A stretch of DNA of 42,279 bases from Elusimicrobiales bacterium (GTDB lineage Bacteria; Elusimicrobiota; Elusimicrobia; Elusimicrobiales; UBA9959). Each line of letters opens with the position of its first letter. Within the stretch, counting starts at the first letter, position 1. The stretch covers positions 1 through 42,279 of the forward strand of contig JAVHLJ010000022.1 in assembly GCA_031082205.1 (NCBI GenBank). The letters run 5' to 3'. Below the pieces are notes generated by a model that was not told where the DNA came from, did no database searches, and worked only from the letters and a program-made list of their open reading frames with translations. Shown one piece after another: positions 6,197 through 14,044 of this stretch. Both the position numbers and the translations under genes were made by a program.

Positions 6197-8059
6197 ATGA
6201 AAAAGCCATTCCATGTGGTTTCGATGTTGCCGTCTCTTCTCATAGCTTCCACCGTGATACTCGCCGCCAGCGATAGATCCGTAAAGGAACTGTCCGACGT
6301 CGGCGAAAGCGTCAAGGAGATCCTGCAGGAGCAGAAAGACCTCCAGGGCAAGCCGGTCAGGCCGGAGCGTCCCGACAGGCCCGATCATCCGGTCAAGCCG
6401 CCGCGCCCCGACAATCCCAATCAGCCTCCCAAACCGCCCAAGCCGCCGCAGCCCCCGCAGCCTCCGCCGCCGCAGCCGCCCAAGCCGGTGGACACCACCC
6501 ACGCCTATAACGCCGGCGTGAGGGACGGCTCGGTTAACGGCGAGCGCGAAGGCCGCCGCAACGGTTATTCCGAAGGCGTCGACGACGGCGAGCGGGAAGG
6601 CCGCCGCAACGGCACCAACGAGGGCGACAGGAACGGCCGCCAGGCCGGCTATAACGACGGCTATACCGTGGACCAGTCCGCCGGCACCCACCAGGGCAAT
6701 ATCGACGGCCGCAACGCCGGCGTCACCAACGGCACCGCCGCCGGCGAGCGCCGCTGCTACGACGAGGGTTATACCAGCGGCTATAACTCCGCTTACGCCG
6801 AGGCCAGGCAGCTGGGCCTGCAGGACCAGGCGTCCTACAGCTCGGGCTACGCCAAGGGCCAGGCCGACGCCGCCGTCATGGAGACCGAGAACGGCCGCAA
6901 GGCCGGCTACCAGGCGGGCTTCAGCCAGCGCGAGGCCGAGATCCAGGCCTCTTTCCCCGACATGATAGCGATGGCGGGCGGGATGGAGAAGGGCCTGACC
7001 CGGGGCGTCCTGGACCTGCCGATAGACCTGGCCCGCAACGGCTATTCGACGCCGGAGGAGCGGCAGGCCTACGAGCGGGGCTACCGCGAGGGCTACCAGC
7101 GCAGCTACCGCCGCGCCTACGACGACGCCAAGCGCCAGGGCTATAACGAGCGCTACCATACCGCCTACCGCCGGGCTTACGACAGCCAGTATTCGATAAG
7201 CTACCGCAGCGGCTATCTCGACGGCAAGGAGAAGGGCTACAAGGCCGCCTACAGGACCGCCTATAACACGGCCTACTCCATGTCCTACGCCGAGTACAGC
7301 AACAGGGATTACCCCGAGAAGCGCGCCCAGGGCCTGGAGACCGGCAGGATGAACGGCCGGACCGAGGGCTTCGAGGCAGGCTGCGCCGAGCAGCGCAAGC
7401 GCGGCTACAACGAGGGCTACCAGAAGAAGGCCGCCGAGGTTTACCCCGCCGCTTTCGAGGCCGGCAAGGCGTCCGGCGTCGCGGCGGCCGGCGCGTATTA
7501 CGCCGGCAACGCGGTGGTCAAATCCTTCGGGGTCTCGTTCTACGACGCCAGCGGCGACGGCAAGTTCGAGGCGGGCGAGAGCGTAATGCTGAGGGCCGAG
7601 CTGCGCAATTTCGGCCTGCAGGCGTCCGACGCCGTGACCATAACGGTCAAGAGCGAGCGCGGCGGCATAGCGCTGGTCTCCGACCTGCGCGCCGACCCCG
7701 TGAGGGGCCGGGCCAGCGGCATGGTGAACCTGGATATCGGCAGGCTCTACGACATGGTGGCCCCCGACCAGGACGCCCTGACGGTCACGTTCACGGAAAA
7801 AGGCAGGCCCGTCGGCGATCACCGCCAGCTGTATGTGCGGACCAACAACAACAAGGTCGGCATCATAAATAAGGACGACACCGCCATCAAGGAAAAGGCG
7901 GGCTGGCTGTTCGTCGGCACGGTGGCCAAGCTCAACGCCGGCGAGAAGGTCCTGATAATCGGCGAGAAGGACGACTGGTACAAGGTGCGCAAGTCCGCCT
8001 TCGCGGCCGGCGACTGGACCGAGGGCTTCGTCAAGAAAGGAAAGCTGAGCCTGCAGTAA
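6197..8059 (+). CDS. secreted GX3/YX3 repeat protein with SH3-like C-terminus
   Basis: 620 residues in five parts: signal peptide (about 1-24); coiled segment; proline-rich linker (about 52-99); a long region (about 101-435) in which Gly, Tyr or Ala falls at every fourth residue; then a beta-rich domain (about 437-550) and a bacterial SH3-like domain (about 554-620). The repeat starts as GX3 runs (EREGRRNGYSEG) and turns into YX3 runs (GYREGYQRSYRRAY). GX3 repeats are known from Yae1-type proteins, where they form helices, but this is far longer and secreted. The SH3 domain suggests cell wall or envelope attachment. Function unknown; a structural or adhesive surface role is inference. Confidence 0.85.
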   Translation: MKKPFHVVSMLPSLLIASTVILAASDRSVKELSDVGESVKEILQEQKDLQGKPVRPERPDRPDHPVKPPRPDNPNQPPKPPKPPQPPQPPPPQPPKPVDTTHAYNAGVRDGSVNGEREGRRNGYSEGVDDGEREGRRNGTNEGDRNGRQAGYNDGYTVDQSAGTHQGNIDGRNAGVTNGTAAGERRCYDEGYTSGYNSAYAEARQLGLQDQASYSSGYAKGQADAAVMETENGRKAGYQAGFSQREAEIQASFPDMIAMAGGMEKGLTRGVLDLPIDLARNGYSTPEERQAYERGYREGYQRSYRRAYDDAKRQGYNERYHTAYRRAYDSQYSISYRSGYLDGKEKGYKAAYRTAYNTAYSMSYAEYSNRDYPEKRAQGLETGRMNGRTEGFEAGCAEQRKRGYNEGYQKKAAEVYPAAFEAGKASGVAAAGAYYAGNAVVKSFGVSFYDASGDGKFEAGESVMLRAELRNFGLQASDAVTITVKSERGGIALVSDLRADPVRGRASGMVNLDIGRLYDMVAPDQDALTVTFTEKGRPVGDHRQLYVRTNNNKVGIINKDDTAIKEKAGWLFVGTVAKLNAGEKVLIIGEKDDWYKVRKSAFAAGDWTEGFVKKGKLSLQ

Positions 8060-8083
8060 GGGCTCCGCGAGCCTGAAAAAGAA

Positions 8084-8117
8084 GCCGCCGGGGCGAACCC
8101 CCGGCGGCCTCTTTTTT
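8084..8117. terminator. bidirectional rho-independent terminator
   Basis: Stem GCCGCCGGGG / CCCCGGCGGC with loop CGAAC, followed by CTCTTTTTT and preceded by GAAAAAGAA. It can end both the repeat-protein gene and the convergent reverse-strand cluster. Confidence 0.9.
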
Positions 8118-8126
8118 GCGGAACGC

Positions 8127-8291
8127 TTAAGCCCGCTTTTTGAGTTTTTTTACCGCGCCTATCACGCTCGATACCACCAGCAGCGCTCCCAGGAACTGGG
8201 CGCCCGGGCTGTCGTCATGCCCTCCGTAGGCGACCAATAGCGCCCCGTTCGCTATCGCGAGCGCGTAATACGCGGCCTGGGTCCTGTCCAT
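8127..8291 (-). CDS. small membrane protein (54 aa)
   Basis: ATG at 8291-8289, TAA at 8129-8127. The 54-residue product has a hydrophobic helix (about 6-22, AYYALAIANGALLVAYG), a short polar turn GGHDDSPG, a second helix (about 32-47) and a basic end KKLKKRA. The charge pattern predicts both termini in the cytoplasm. No family recognised. It is the last gene of a reverse-strand cluster, 46 bases after the DUF4870-like gene, and is followed by a strong terminator, which supports it being real. Confidence 0.65.
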   Translation of the reverse strand: MDRTQAAYYALAIANGALLVAYGGHDDSPGAQFLGALLVVSSVIGAVKKLKKRA

Positions 8292-8337
8292 GGAAGATAT
8301 CGCCCGGCGTCCGGAACCGGACGCGAAGGCGTCCCGC

Positions 8338-8679
8338 TTATTTCAGCAGGCTCAGGCCGCCGACCAGCGGGAGCGGCTTCATCTCGCCCCTGGAGGCGCC
8401 TATGATCCCTATGATCATCAGCGCCAGGATCCCCAGGCTCGCCAGCCCCGAGAGCAGCGCCCCGAAGAAGGGGACGAAGGCCAGTATGACGTGAGAGGCC
8501 ACCGCCACCACGAAGAGGGAGAGGCCCTGGTTGGCGTGGTACATCGCGAACCTGGAATCTTTCGCCGCCAGCAGCGGTATTATGAAAAGTATGTAGGCCA
8601 GTATGCCCATCACCTTGTTGTTCTCTATGTCAGCGGTCTGGTCCTGCGCCGCGTCGGTCGTCGTCGCCTGTTCTTCCAT
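8338..8679 (-). CDS. DUF4870/Tic20-like small membrane protein
   Basis: 113 residues. A polar, acidic N-terminus (MEEQATTTDAAQD) is followed by NNKVMGILAYILFIIPLLAAKDSRFAMYHANQGL, split here by position at about residues 24-57, then two further hydrophobic helices. The LAYILFIIPL plus F-x-x-H-x-NQ signature is that of the DUF4870/Tic20-like family of small membrane proteins, function unknown. The start has a clear GGAGGAG site on the reverse strand. It lies 20 bases downstream of the OmpA-like gene and is likely cotranscribed. Confidence 0.8.
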   Translation of the reverse strand: MEEQATTTDAAQDQTADIENNKVMGILAYILFIIPLLAAKDSRFAMYHANQGLSLFVVAVASHVILAFVPFFGALLSGLASLGILALMIIGIIGASRGEMKPLPLVGGLSLLK

Positions 8680-8699
8680 CGTTCTCCTCCCTGTGTCCT

Positions 8700-9713
8700 T
8701 CAATATTCCACTATCTCGACGCGCCTGTTCCTGGCCCGGCCCTCTTCGGTCTTGTTGGTATCGACCGGGGCGGCCATGCCGACGCCCACCGGCTTGAGGC
8801 GTGAGGCGGGAATGGCGTGGCTTGAGATCAGTGCGTCGGTCACGGCCGCGGCCCTGAGCTCGGAAAGTTCCATGTTGTAGTCGAAATCGCCCTTGCCGTC
8901 GGTGTGGCCCACGACCAGCACCTTCAGCGAGGGCTTGTTCTTGAGCAGCCTGGCGATCTCGGTTATCTGTTTCGCCGACTCCGCCTTGAGAACGGATTTG
9001 TTGAAGTCGAAATAGATGCCGTAAAGGGCCACGCGCCCGGTCTTTTCCATGGCCTCCTGCATGGAGGCCGCGTCGACGAAGACCATCTTGCCGGTCTCCA
9101 TCGGCCTGGTCTCCAGGACGCTGACGGCGAGACTGGGGGTCAGATCGCCGCCGTGCTGAAATTCCGACCCATAGAGGCTTACCCATATGTCCCCGGCGGA
9201 ACTTTTCTTCTGCAGCAGCGTGTAAACTATAAGGTCCCTGTCAGAGCTCATGATGGGCTCGCTGTCTCTGGTGTGCGCCCTTGCCCCCCTGAAGTAGAGC
9301 CTCTGTATAGTGTGATTGGGCTGGCCGCATTCCTCGCCGCGGCATTTGGCGACGGTGGTGAACCCGGCGCCGCTGAGCCTGTCGATGTAGTTTTTGAGAA
9401 CTTCCAGGATGGAGCGGCCATTGGGCCCGCGGTAGACTATTGTGGTGACGCGGCCGGCGAGAGGGATGCTGAAGGCGTCGGTAAGCGGCGCAGAGCCGTT
9501 CCCGGCCGCGTCCAGCGGCGGCTTGAGGAAGCGGACCTCCTCGTATTCCTTTTGAGAGTATTCCGTGATGTGGGAGCCCTGGTAGCGCCCCGTTATCTTG
9601 TGGTCCTTGGAGCCGTCCTTGTCCGGCTCCTGCCGGGCGGCCGCGCCGCCGGCGAGGAGAATGAGGGAAAGCGCGGTGAGTTTCAGCGCCGAGTCGGAAA
9701 GTTTCACGGTCAT
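8700..9713 (-). CDS. DUF4892-type OmpA family outer-membrane protein
   Basis: 337 residues with a signal peptide (about 1-26). The middle region (about 78-215) resembles DUF4892: IPLAGRVTTIVYRGPNGRS, a C-x4-C pair in KCRGEECG, and the LIVYTLLQKK strand. The C-terminal about 110 residues are an OmpA peptidoglycan-binding domain with GIYFDFNKSVLKAES, LVVGHTDGKGDFDYN, LSELRAAAV and ARNRRVEI, containing the Asp and Arg that hold diaminopimelate. It should anchor the outer membrane to the wall. It heads the reverse-strand cluster and is divergent from the gene at 9872. Confidence 0.88.
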   Translation of the reverse strand: MTVKLSDSALKLTALSLILLAGGAAARQEPDKDGSKDHKITGRYQGSHITEYSQKEYEEVRFLKPPLDAAGNGSAPLTDAFSIPLAGRVTTIVYRGPNGRSILEVLKNYIDRLSGAGFTTVAKCRGEECGQPNHTIQRLYFRGARAHTRDSEPIMSSDRDLIVYTLLQKKSSAGDIWVSLYGSEFQHGGDLTPSLAVSVLETRPMETGKMVFVDAASMQEAMEKTGRVALYGIYFDFNKSVLKAESAKQITEIARLLKNKPSLKVLVVGHTDGKGDFDYNMELSELRAAAVTDALISSHAIPASRLKPVGVGMAAPVDTNKTEEGRARNRRVEIVEY

Positions 9714-9741
9714 GAATAGCAGCCCCCTCCGTCCATTGTCG

Positions 9742-9796
9742 CGCGTATCCGCGCACGGGCTTATTTAAGCATTTTTGCGCGGATAATTTATCCGCT
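9742..9796. promoter_or_regulatory. possible operator: GCGGATA palindrome in divergent region
   Basis: A perfect inverted repeat GCGGATAA-T-TTATCCGC spans 9779-9795, and a third half-site (GCGCGGATA, reverse strand) lies near 9745-9753. The set sits between the divergent OmpA-like and 9872 genes, where a regulator could control both. Confidence 0.45.
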
Positions 9797-9823
9797 CCGG
9801 ACCCCGGGCGGGGGAGTTTTTGA

Positions 9824-9829
9824 TATCAT
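9824..9829 (+). promoter_or_regulatory. -10 box TATCAT for the 9872 gene
   Basis: TATCAT follows a T-run (GTTTTTGA). The predicted start near 9836 leaves a leader of about 36 bases with the ribosome site GGGAGG before ATG 9872. Confidence 0.45.
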
Positions 9830-9871
9830 TAGCGGAACGCGCCGTGAAAGCGCGCGGCGGCGGGAGGCAAT

Positions 9872-10348
9872 ATGCTGGATCTGGAGACCTGGGAACTTCT
9901 CAGCTACGTGGTGACCGTGGTCGGTCTGCCCATGGCGATAGTCGTCTTCATCTACGAACAGCGCAGGGAGCGCGAGAACGAGGAAGACGAGGTATACCAG
10001 CTGCTCTCCGACAGCTACGATAAATTCCTGCACGTGGCGCTGGCCAACCCGGACCTGCGGCTTTTCTCGCAGGAGAAGGGCCCGGAACTGTCGCCGGACC
10101 AGCGCGAGCGGATGCTGATCATCTTCGACATGCTCATCTCGCTGTTCGAACGCGCCTACCTGCTGCTCTACGACGACAAGATGGACGAGAAGCAGGCGCG
10201 CCGCTGGGCCTCCTGGGCGGACTACATGGGGGACTGGTGCCGCCGCGACGATTTCCGCACCGAGCTGCCGGGGCTGCTGCACGGCGAGGACCCCGAGTTC
10301 TCGGACTATATCCAGGCCCTGGCGGCGAAGGCGGAAGCGGCGAAATAG
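9872..10348 (+). CDS. hypothetical protein with one N-terminal membrane helix
   Basis: 158 residues. One membrane helix (about 8-27, LLSYVVTVVGLPMAIVVFIY) is followed by a charged, mostly helical cytoplasmic part (EQRRERENEEDEVYQLLSDSYDKF, read in two pieces) rich in Tyr, Phe and Trp. I recall similar one-helix proteins in many bacteria, with no function assigned. The start is fixed by GGGAGG 8 bases before ATG 9872. It is followed after 18 bases by the B3/B4-domain gene. Confidence 0.75.
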   Translation: MLDLETWELLSYVVTVVGLPMAIVVFIYEQRRERENEEDEVYQLLSDSYDKFLHVALANPDLRLFSQEKGPELSPDQRERMLIIFDMLISLFERAYLLLYDDKMDEKQARRWASWADYMGDWCRRDDFRTELPGLLHGEDPEFSDYIQALAAKAEAAK

Positions 10349-10366
10349 CGGGGACGGCGGTAAGGG

Positions 10367-11077
10367 ATGGAATTCTCTTTAACACACAATATCCCGCGCG
10401 GGGACATCGGCGTAGCGGTCGTTGCGGCTTCAGGGCTTAACGGCGGCGCGCCGCTGGACCCTGAGACCGAACGGGAGCTGGCCGCGCTGCTGGAGGCGCG
10501 TAAAGATTCTCCGCTGACCCCGGACGAGGAGAAGAGGCGCGCGGCTTGCCGCGATATGCTCCGCAACGGTTCTTACAAGCCCACCGGCCGGGGCAAGCCG
10601 GCCAGCGAATACCTCCTGGGCGCCGCGAAAGAAGGCGCCTTTCCGCGAGTCTGCGCGCCGGTGGACGTCAATAATTTTATCAGCCTTAAGTATGTCCTGC
10701 CGATATCGCTCTGGGACGCGGGCCGCTGCTCAGCGGCGGCGTTCGAGTTCCGGCTGGGGCGGGCGGGCGAGAAGTATGTCTTCAACAATTCCGGCCAGGA
10801 GATAGACCTGCGCGACCTGGTCTGCGGCTGCGAGGTCCTGCCGGACGGCGGCTCAAGGCCCATAGTCAACCCGATCAAGGACGGCATGGCCACCAAGGTC
10901 CGTCCGGAGACCGCCGCCGTTATAGGAGCGATCTTCTACCCCCTGGACGCCATAAGCCGGGCGGAGATAGACGCCGCGGCCGGCGAGTTCCTGGCCAAAC
11001 TCCTGCGCGGCTCCTCCTTGGCCTCAGGCGGAAAAGTTCTGCTGGCGCCCGGGGAGGGGACGTTGTTGACTTGTTGA
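10367..11077 (+). CDS. B3/B4 tRNA-binding domain protein
   Basis: 236 residues. The region VDVNNFISLKYVLPISLWD (about 98-116) followed by beta-rich sequence ending in PIKDGMATKV matches the B3/B4 domain of phenylalanyl-tRNA synthetase beta, which also exists as stand-alone proteins thought to act in editing or amino-acid/tRNA recognition. The catalytic synthetase core is absent, so this is a free-standing domain. The last residues (SSLASGGKVLLAPGEG) are low in structure, and the stop is followed directly by an 8-base tandem repeat. Substrate unknown. Confidence 0.78.
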   Translation: MEFSLTHNIPRGDIGVAVVAASGLNGGAPLDPETERELAALLEARKDSPLTPDEEKRRAACRDMLRNGSYKPTGRGKPASEYLLGAAKEGAFPRVCAPVDVNNFISLKYVLPISLWDAGRCSAAAFEFRLGRAGEKYVFNNSGQEIDLRDLVCGCEVLPDGGSRPIVNPIKDGMATKVRPETAAVIGAIFYPLDAISRAEIDAAAGEFLAKLLRGSSLASGGKVLLAPGEGTLLTC

Positions 11078-11094
11078 GTTGTTGAGTTGTTGGC
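11063..11094. repeat. tandem repeat, 4 x 8 bases (TTGTTGAG)
   Basis: Four consecutive 8-base units, TTGTTGAC, TTGTTGAG, TTGTTGAG and TTGTTGGC, begin inside the end of the B3/B4-domain gene and run past its stop codon. Such a short tandem repeat can slip during replication and change the C-terminus. Confidence 0.85.
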
Positions 11095-11119
11095 CGCTCA
11101 GGAAAACCCCGCCGGGGGC

Positions 11120-11152
11120 CGACACTACGCTGTCGCCCCAATGTTTTATAAT
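11120..11152 (+). promoter_or_regulatory. hairpin plus AATGTTTTATAAT promoter
   Basis: A small stem CGACA/TGTCG (11120-11135) precedes AATGTTTTATAAT; the -10 box TATAAT is 11147-11152, ending 7 bases before ATG 11160. The 13 bases before and through the -10 are identical to those at 28874. Confidence 0.65.
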
Positions 11153-11159
11153 TACCTTA

Positions 11160-13949
11160 ATGAAACTCGAGGTCATCGGCCATAAAGAGAGCCTGGCGGA
11201 GCGGGCGGGGGAGATCCTGCTCGGCGCCCGGTCATTGGCCGATAATATAGTCGTCTTCCCCGGCAAGCGGCCGGGGCACTTCCTGCGGCGTTACCTGGCG
11301 GAGAAGCGCGGCTCGGCCCAGCGCGCGCCGGTCATCGTCTCGATGGACGGCTTCGTGGACCTTGCGGCGGAGCGGCTGGGCGTAAAGGGGACCGCGGCTT
11401 CGTCGCTGGACCTGGCCGGCCTGCTCTACGAGCGCCTCAACAGGGAAACGCGCGGCCTGGTCGCGGGCGGGACGGAGGAAATGACGCTGGACGCCTTCCT
11501 CCCCTGGGCGCTGAAGCTGACCGGAGATTTCGAGGAGCTCAGGGTCGGGCGCAAGACGGCGCGCGACCTGGCGGCCTACGACCAGCTGCTGCCAGGGGAC
11601 CTGCGCAGCGAGGCTTTCATCAGAAGGCTGGAGAGTTTCAGCCGGCTTTACGAGGACTTCTATAAGGAGGTCGAAAAGGCCGGCCTGCTGACGCGCTCGA
11701 TGAAATACTCGGCGGTGGCCGAAGGCGTCGCCGGCCTGGACCTGGGAGAGTACGAGAACATTATTTTCGCGGGGCTCTTCGCCCTGACCGCTTCGGAGAA
11801 GGCGATACTTAAACACCTCGCCTCGCGCGGCGCCCGCGTGCTGCTCGAACCCGGCCCCGGGCTGGAGGAACAGTTCGCCTTTCTCGGCAAGGCGGAGCTG
11901 CCGCCGGCGGAGGAGCGGCCGGCGCCGTTCTTCTACAAGGCGGCCGACCTGCACGGCGAGGTATTCGGCCTGGCGCGGGCGCTGAAGGACCCTTCGCCCG
12001 GCGACGTGGTGGTCCTGCCCGAGCCGCGGGCTCTGTTCCCGGTCATGGAGCACGTGCTGCCGGCCGCCGGCGAATACAATGTCTCGATGGGCTACCCGCT
12101 CGCCGCCACGCCGGTGTACGCGCTCATCGACGCGCTGGGCGACCTGCTGGACAAGCGCAGCGGCGACGCCTACTTCGCGCCCAACTACCTCAAGTTCGTC
12201 TTCCATCCTTACGTGAAGAACCTCTATCTCGGCGGCTCGGCCGAGCCCGGCCGCGTCATCTTCCAGACCGCCGAGGAGGTCCTCTCGGAGAGCATGGACA
12301 AGTATATCCGGCTGGAAGAGATCGAGAACGACGAGCGGATACTGGCGGGCGCGGCGGCCCGCCTGAAAGATTACGGCCACGGCGTCACAAAGGACGAAGT
12401 GCGCGCCCACCTGGCCGGGCTGCACGGCGCGCTGATACGGCCTTTCGAGCGCGTGAGGGACGTCGCCGGCTTCGCCGACCGGCTGCTGGCGCTGGTCTCG
12501 CACATCTCGGAGAACAGCACGGCGCCGCTGCATCCCTACTGGGCGCCCTTCGTCGAGAAGGCGATGGAGCACATACTGGAGCTGAAGACCTGCCGGCTGG
12601 CCGGCGCGGGCTTCGACGCTCCGGCCGGCTATTTCAAGTTCTTCAAGACCGCGCTCGCCGGAGCGGCCTATCCTTTCCCGGGCACGCCGCTGCGCGGCCT
12701 GCAGGTGCTGGGCCTGCTGGAGACGCGCGGCCTGCGCTTCGACCGGGTGTTCTTCCTGGACGCCAACGCCGACGTGCTGCCGGCCGCGCGCAAGGAGGAC
12801 ACGCTGCTGCCGCATTTCGTGCGCGAGGGGCTGGGGCTGTCCACCTACAAGACGCGCGAGCGGCTGGCGCGCTACCATTTCTCCGCGCTGGTCTCCGGCG
12901 CGCGCGAGGCGCATATCTTCTACAAGGACTCGGCCGAGCAGGAGCGCAGCCCCTTCGTCGAGCGGCTGGCCTGGGAGCGGGAGCGCGCGGGAGCCGTGCC
13001 GTCCGGCGAAGAGGTGCACCTGCGCGTGGACTTCTCGCAGGCCGAACCGCGGCCGGCGCCCAAGACGCCGGAGCTGCTGGCGGCGCTAAAGAAGCGCGAG
13101 TTCTCGCCTTCCGCGATAGATTCCTACCTGGCCTGCGGCCTGCGGTTCTATTACCGCTACGCGCTGGGGCTGGACGAGAAAGCGGAGATAGCCGACGAGG
13201 TGGAGCAGCGCGACATAGGCGTGGTGGTCCACTCGGTGCTGGAGGATTTCTTCAAGGCCCGCGCGGGCCGGCCGCTCGAGATAGGCGAAGAGGACTACGC
13301 CGCCGTCCTGGAGTCGGCCGGCCGGGTCTTCGATAAGCTGATGCGCGGCCACGGCGCGGGAGTGGAGTACCTTATCAAGCGGCAGGTGGAGCGGCGGCTG
13401 CGCGACATACTGGATTATCACCGGGCCAACCTCGCCGGCGTGAAGATACTCGGCTGCGAGACGAAATTGCGCGCGGAGCTGGCCACCCGCTTCGGCCCGG
13501 TGGCCCTGCGCGGCTTCGCCGACCGCGTGGACGAGCGGGACGGCGTGACGCATATACTCGATTACAAGACCGGCGCCAGCGCCCATGTGCCCAACTGGCA
13601 GAAGTTCGACCTGGGCATGCGCGAGGACTGGCCGCGCACCCTCAGGTCCGTGCAGCTGCCTTTCTACATACTGGCCTGGATGGACGCCAACGGGGTGAAG
13701 GACCCGGCGCGGATGGACGCCTCGCTGATGCTGCTGGGCTCGGAGACCATAACCGAGGAAACGCTCTACCGCGAACGCAATAAGAAGTCCCCGGACAAGG
13801 CGGTGGTCTTCGGCATCTACAAAGAGGCGATAAAGACGCTGATCGAGGAGATACTCGACCCGGACCTGCCTTTCTCGCCGCCGGCGGACGAGGAGCCCTG
13901 CCGGGGCTGCGCCTTCCGCGGCCTCTGCGGCCGCCAATGGACCTCCTAA
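11160..13949 (+). CDS. AddB-like PD-(D/E)XK nuclease with Fe-S cluster
   Basis: 929 residues. The N-terminal two thirds resemble the degenerate helicase part of AddB/RexB proteins (FPGKRPGHFLRRYL, ALPE-type blocks, LLGLLETRGLRFDRVFFLDAN, read in pieces). The C-terminal nuclease begins at FSPSAIDSYLACGLRFYY (about 648-665) and carries ILDYKTGA with D801 and K803. Four cysteines, C659 plus C914, C917 and C923 (C-x2-C-x5-C), match the iron-sulfur staple of AddB, Cas4 and related nucleases. Role: DNA end resection for recombination with an AddA helicase, which is not in the window. ATG 11160 is chosen from the -10 spacing; it has no ribosome site. Confidence 0.85.
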   Translation: MKLEVIGHKESLAERAGEILLGARSLADNIVVFPGKRPGHFLRRYLAEKRGSAQRAPVIVSMDGFVDLAAERLGVKGTAASSLDLAGLLYERLNRETRGLVAGGTEEMTLDAFLPWALKLTGDFEELRVGRKTARDLAAYDQLLPGDLRSEAFIRRLESFSRLYEDFYKEVEKAGLLTRSMKYSAVAEGVAGLDLGEYENIIFAGLFALTASEKAILKHLASRGARVLLEPGPGLEEQFAFLGKAELPPAEERPAPFFYKAADLHGEVFGLARALKDPSPGDVVVLPEPRALFPVMEHVLPAAGEYNVSMGYPLAATPVYALIDALGDLLDKRSGDAYFAPNYLKFVFHPYVKNLYLGGSAEPGRVIFQTAEEVLSESMDKYIRLEEIENDERILAGAAARLKDYGHGVTKDEVRAHLAGLHGALIRPFERVRDVAGFADRLLALVSHISENSTAPLHPYWAPFVEKAMEHILELKTCRLAGAGFDAPAGYFKFFKTALAGAAYPFPGTPLRGLQVLGLLETRGLRFDRVFFLDANADVLPAARKEDTLLPHFVREGLGLSTYKTRERLARYHFSALVSGAREAHIFYKDSAEQERSPFVERLAWERERAGAVPSGEEVHLRVDFSQAEPRPAPKTPELLAALKKREFSPSAIDSYLACGLRFYYRYALGLDEKAEIADEVEQRDIGVVVHSVLEDFFKARAGRPLEIGEEDYAAVLESAGRVFDKLMRGHGAGVEYLIKRQVERRLRDILDYHRANLAGVKILGCETKLRAELATRFGPVALRGFADRVDERDGVTHILDYKTGASAHVPNWQKFDLGMREDWPRTLRSVQLPFYILAWMDANGVKDPARMDASLMLLGSETITEETLYRERNKKSPDKAVVFGIYKEAIKTLIEEILDPDLPFSPPADEEPCRGCAFRGLCGRQWTS

Positions 13950-13970
13950 AAAGGTAGCTGCTACCTTTTT
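13948..13970. repeat. REP-like palindrome, copy 3 (inverted)
   Basis: A5-GGTAGC-T-GCTACC-T5, the reverse orientation of the other copies (centre T, not A). It overlaps the TAA stop of the nuclease gene and flanks the transposase on its left. Confidence 0.9.
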
Positions 13971-13974
13971 CTGC

Positions 13975-13994
13975 TGCGACACTACGTCGTCGCA
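13975..13994. repeat. hairpin repeat related to 11120-11136
   Basis: Contains CGACACTACG followed by GTCGC, 15 of 17 positions shared with the element at 11120. Both are imperfect hairpins in the same orientation, just before and just after the nuclease gene. Confidence 0.55.
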
Positions 13995-14044
13995 CCCGTT
14001 CCTTATCCTATTTTAAGTCGGCCACCGCCTTTGTAGGGGGTATT

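Noticed and set aside
6490..7510. Repeat region as a frameshifted or non-coding microsatellite
   Set aside because: The DNA is not a simple repeat; only the protein has the period of four, and the frame continues into folded domains.
11079..11159. Upstream start for the AddB-like nuclease
   Set aside because: It would begin inside the tandem repeat and upstream of the TATAAT box; ATG 11160 fits the 7-base spacing and starts a normal first strand.
11232..13019. Long reverse-strand frame opposite the AddB-like nuclease
   Set aside because: No recognisable domain, while the forward frame has nuclease and Fe-S motifs.
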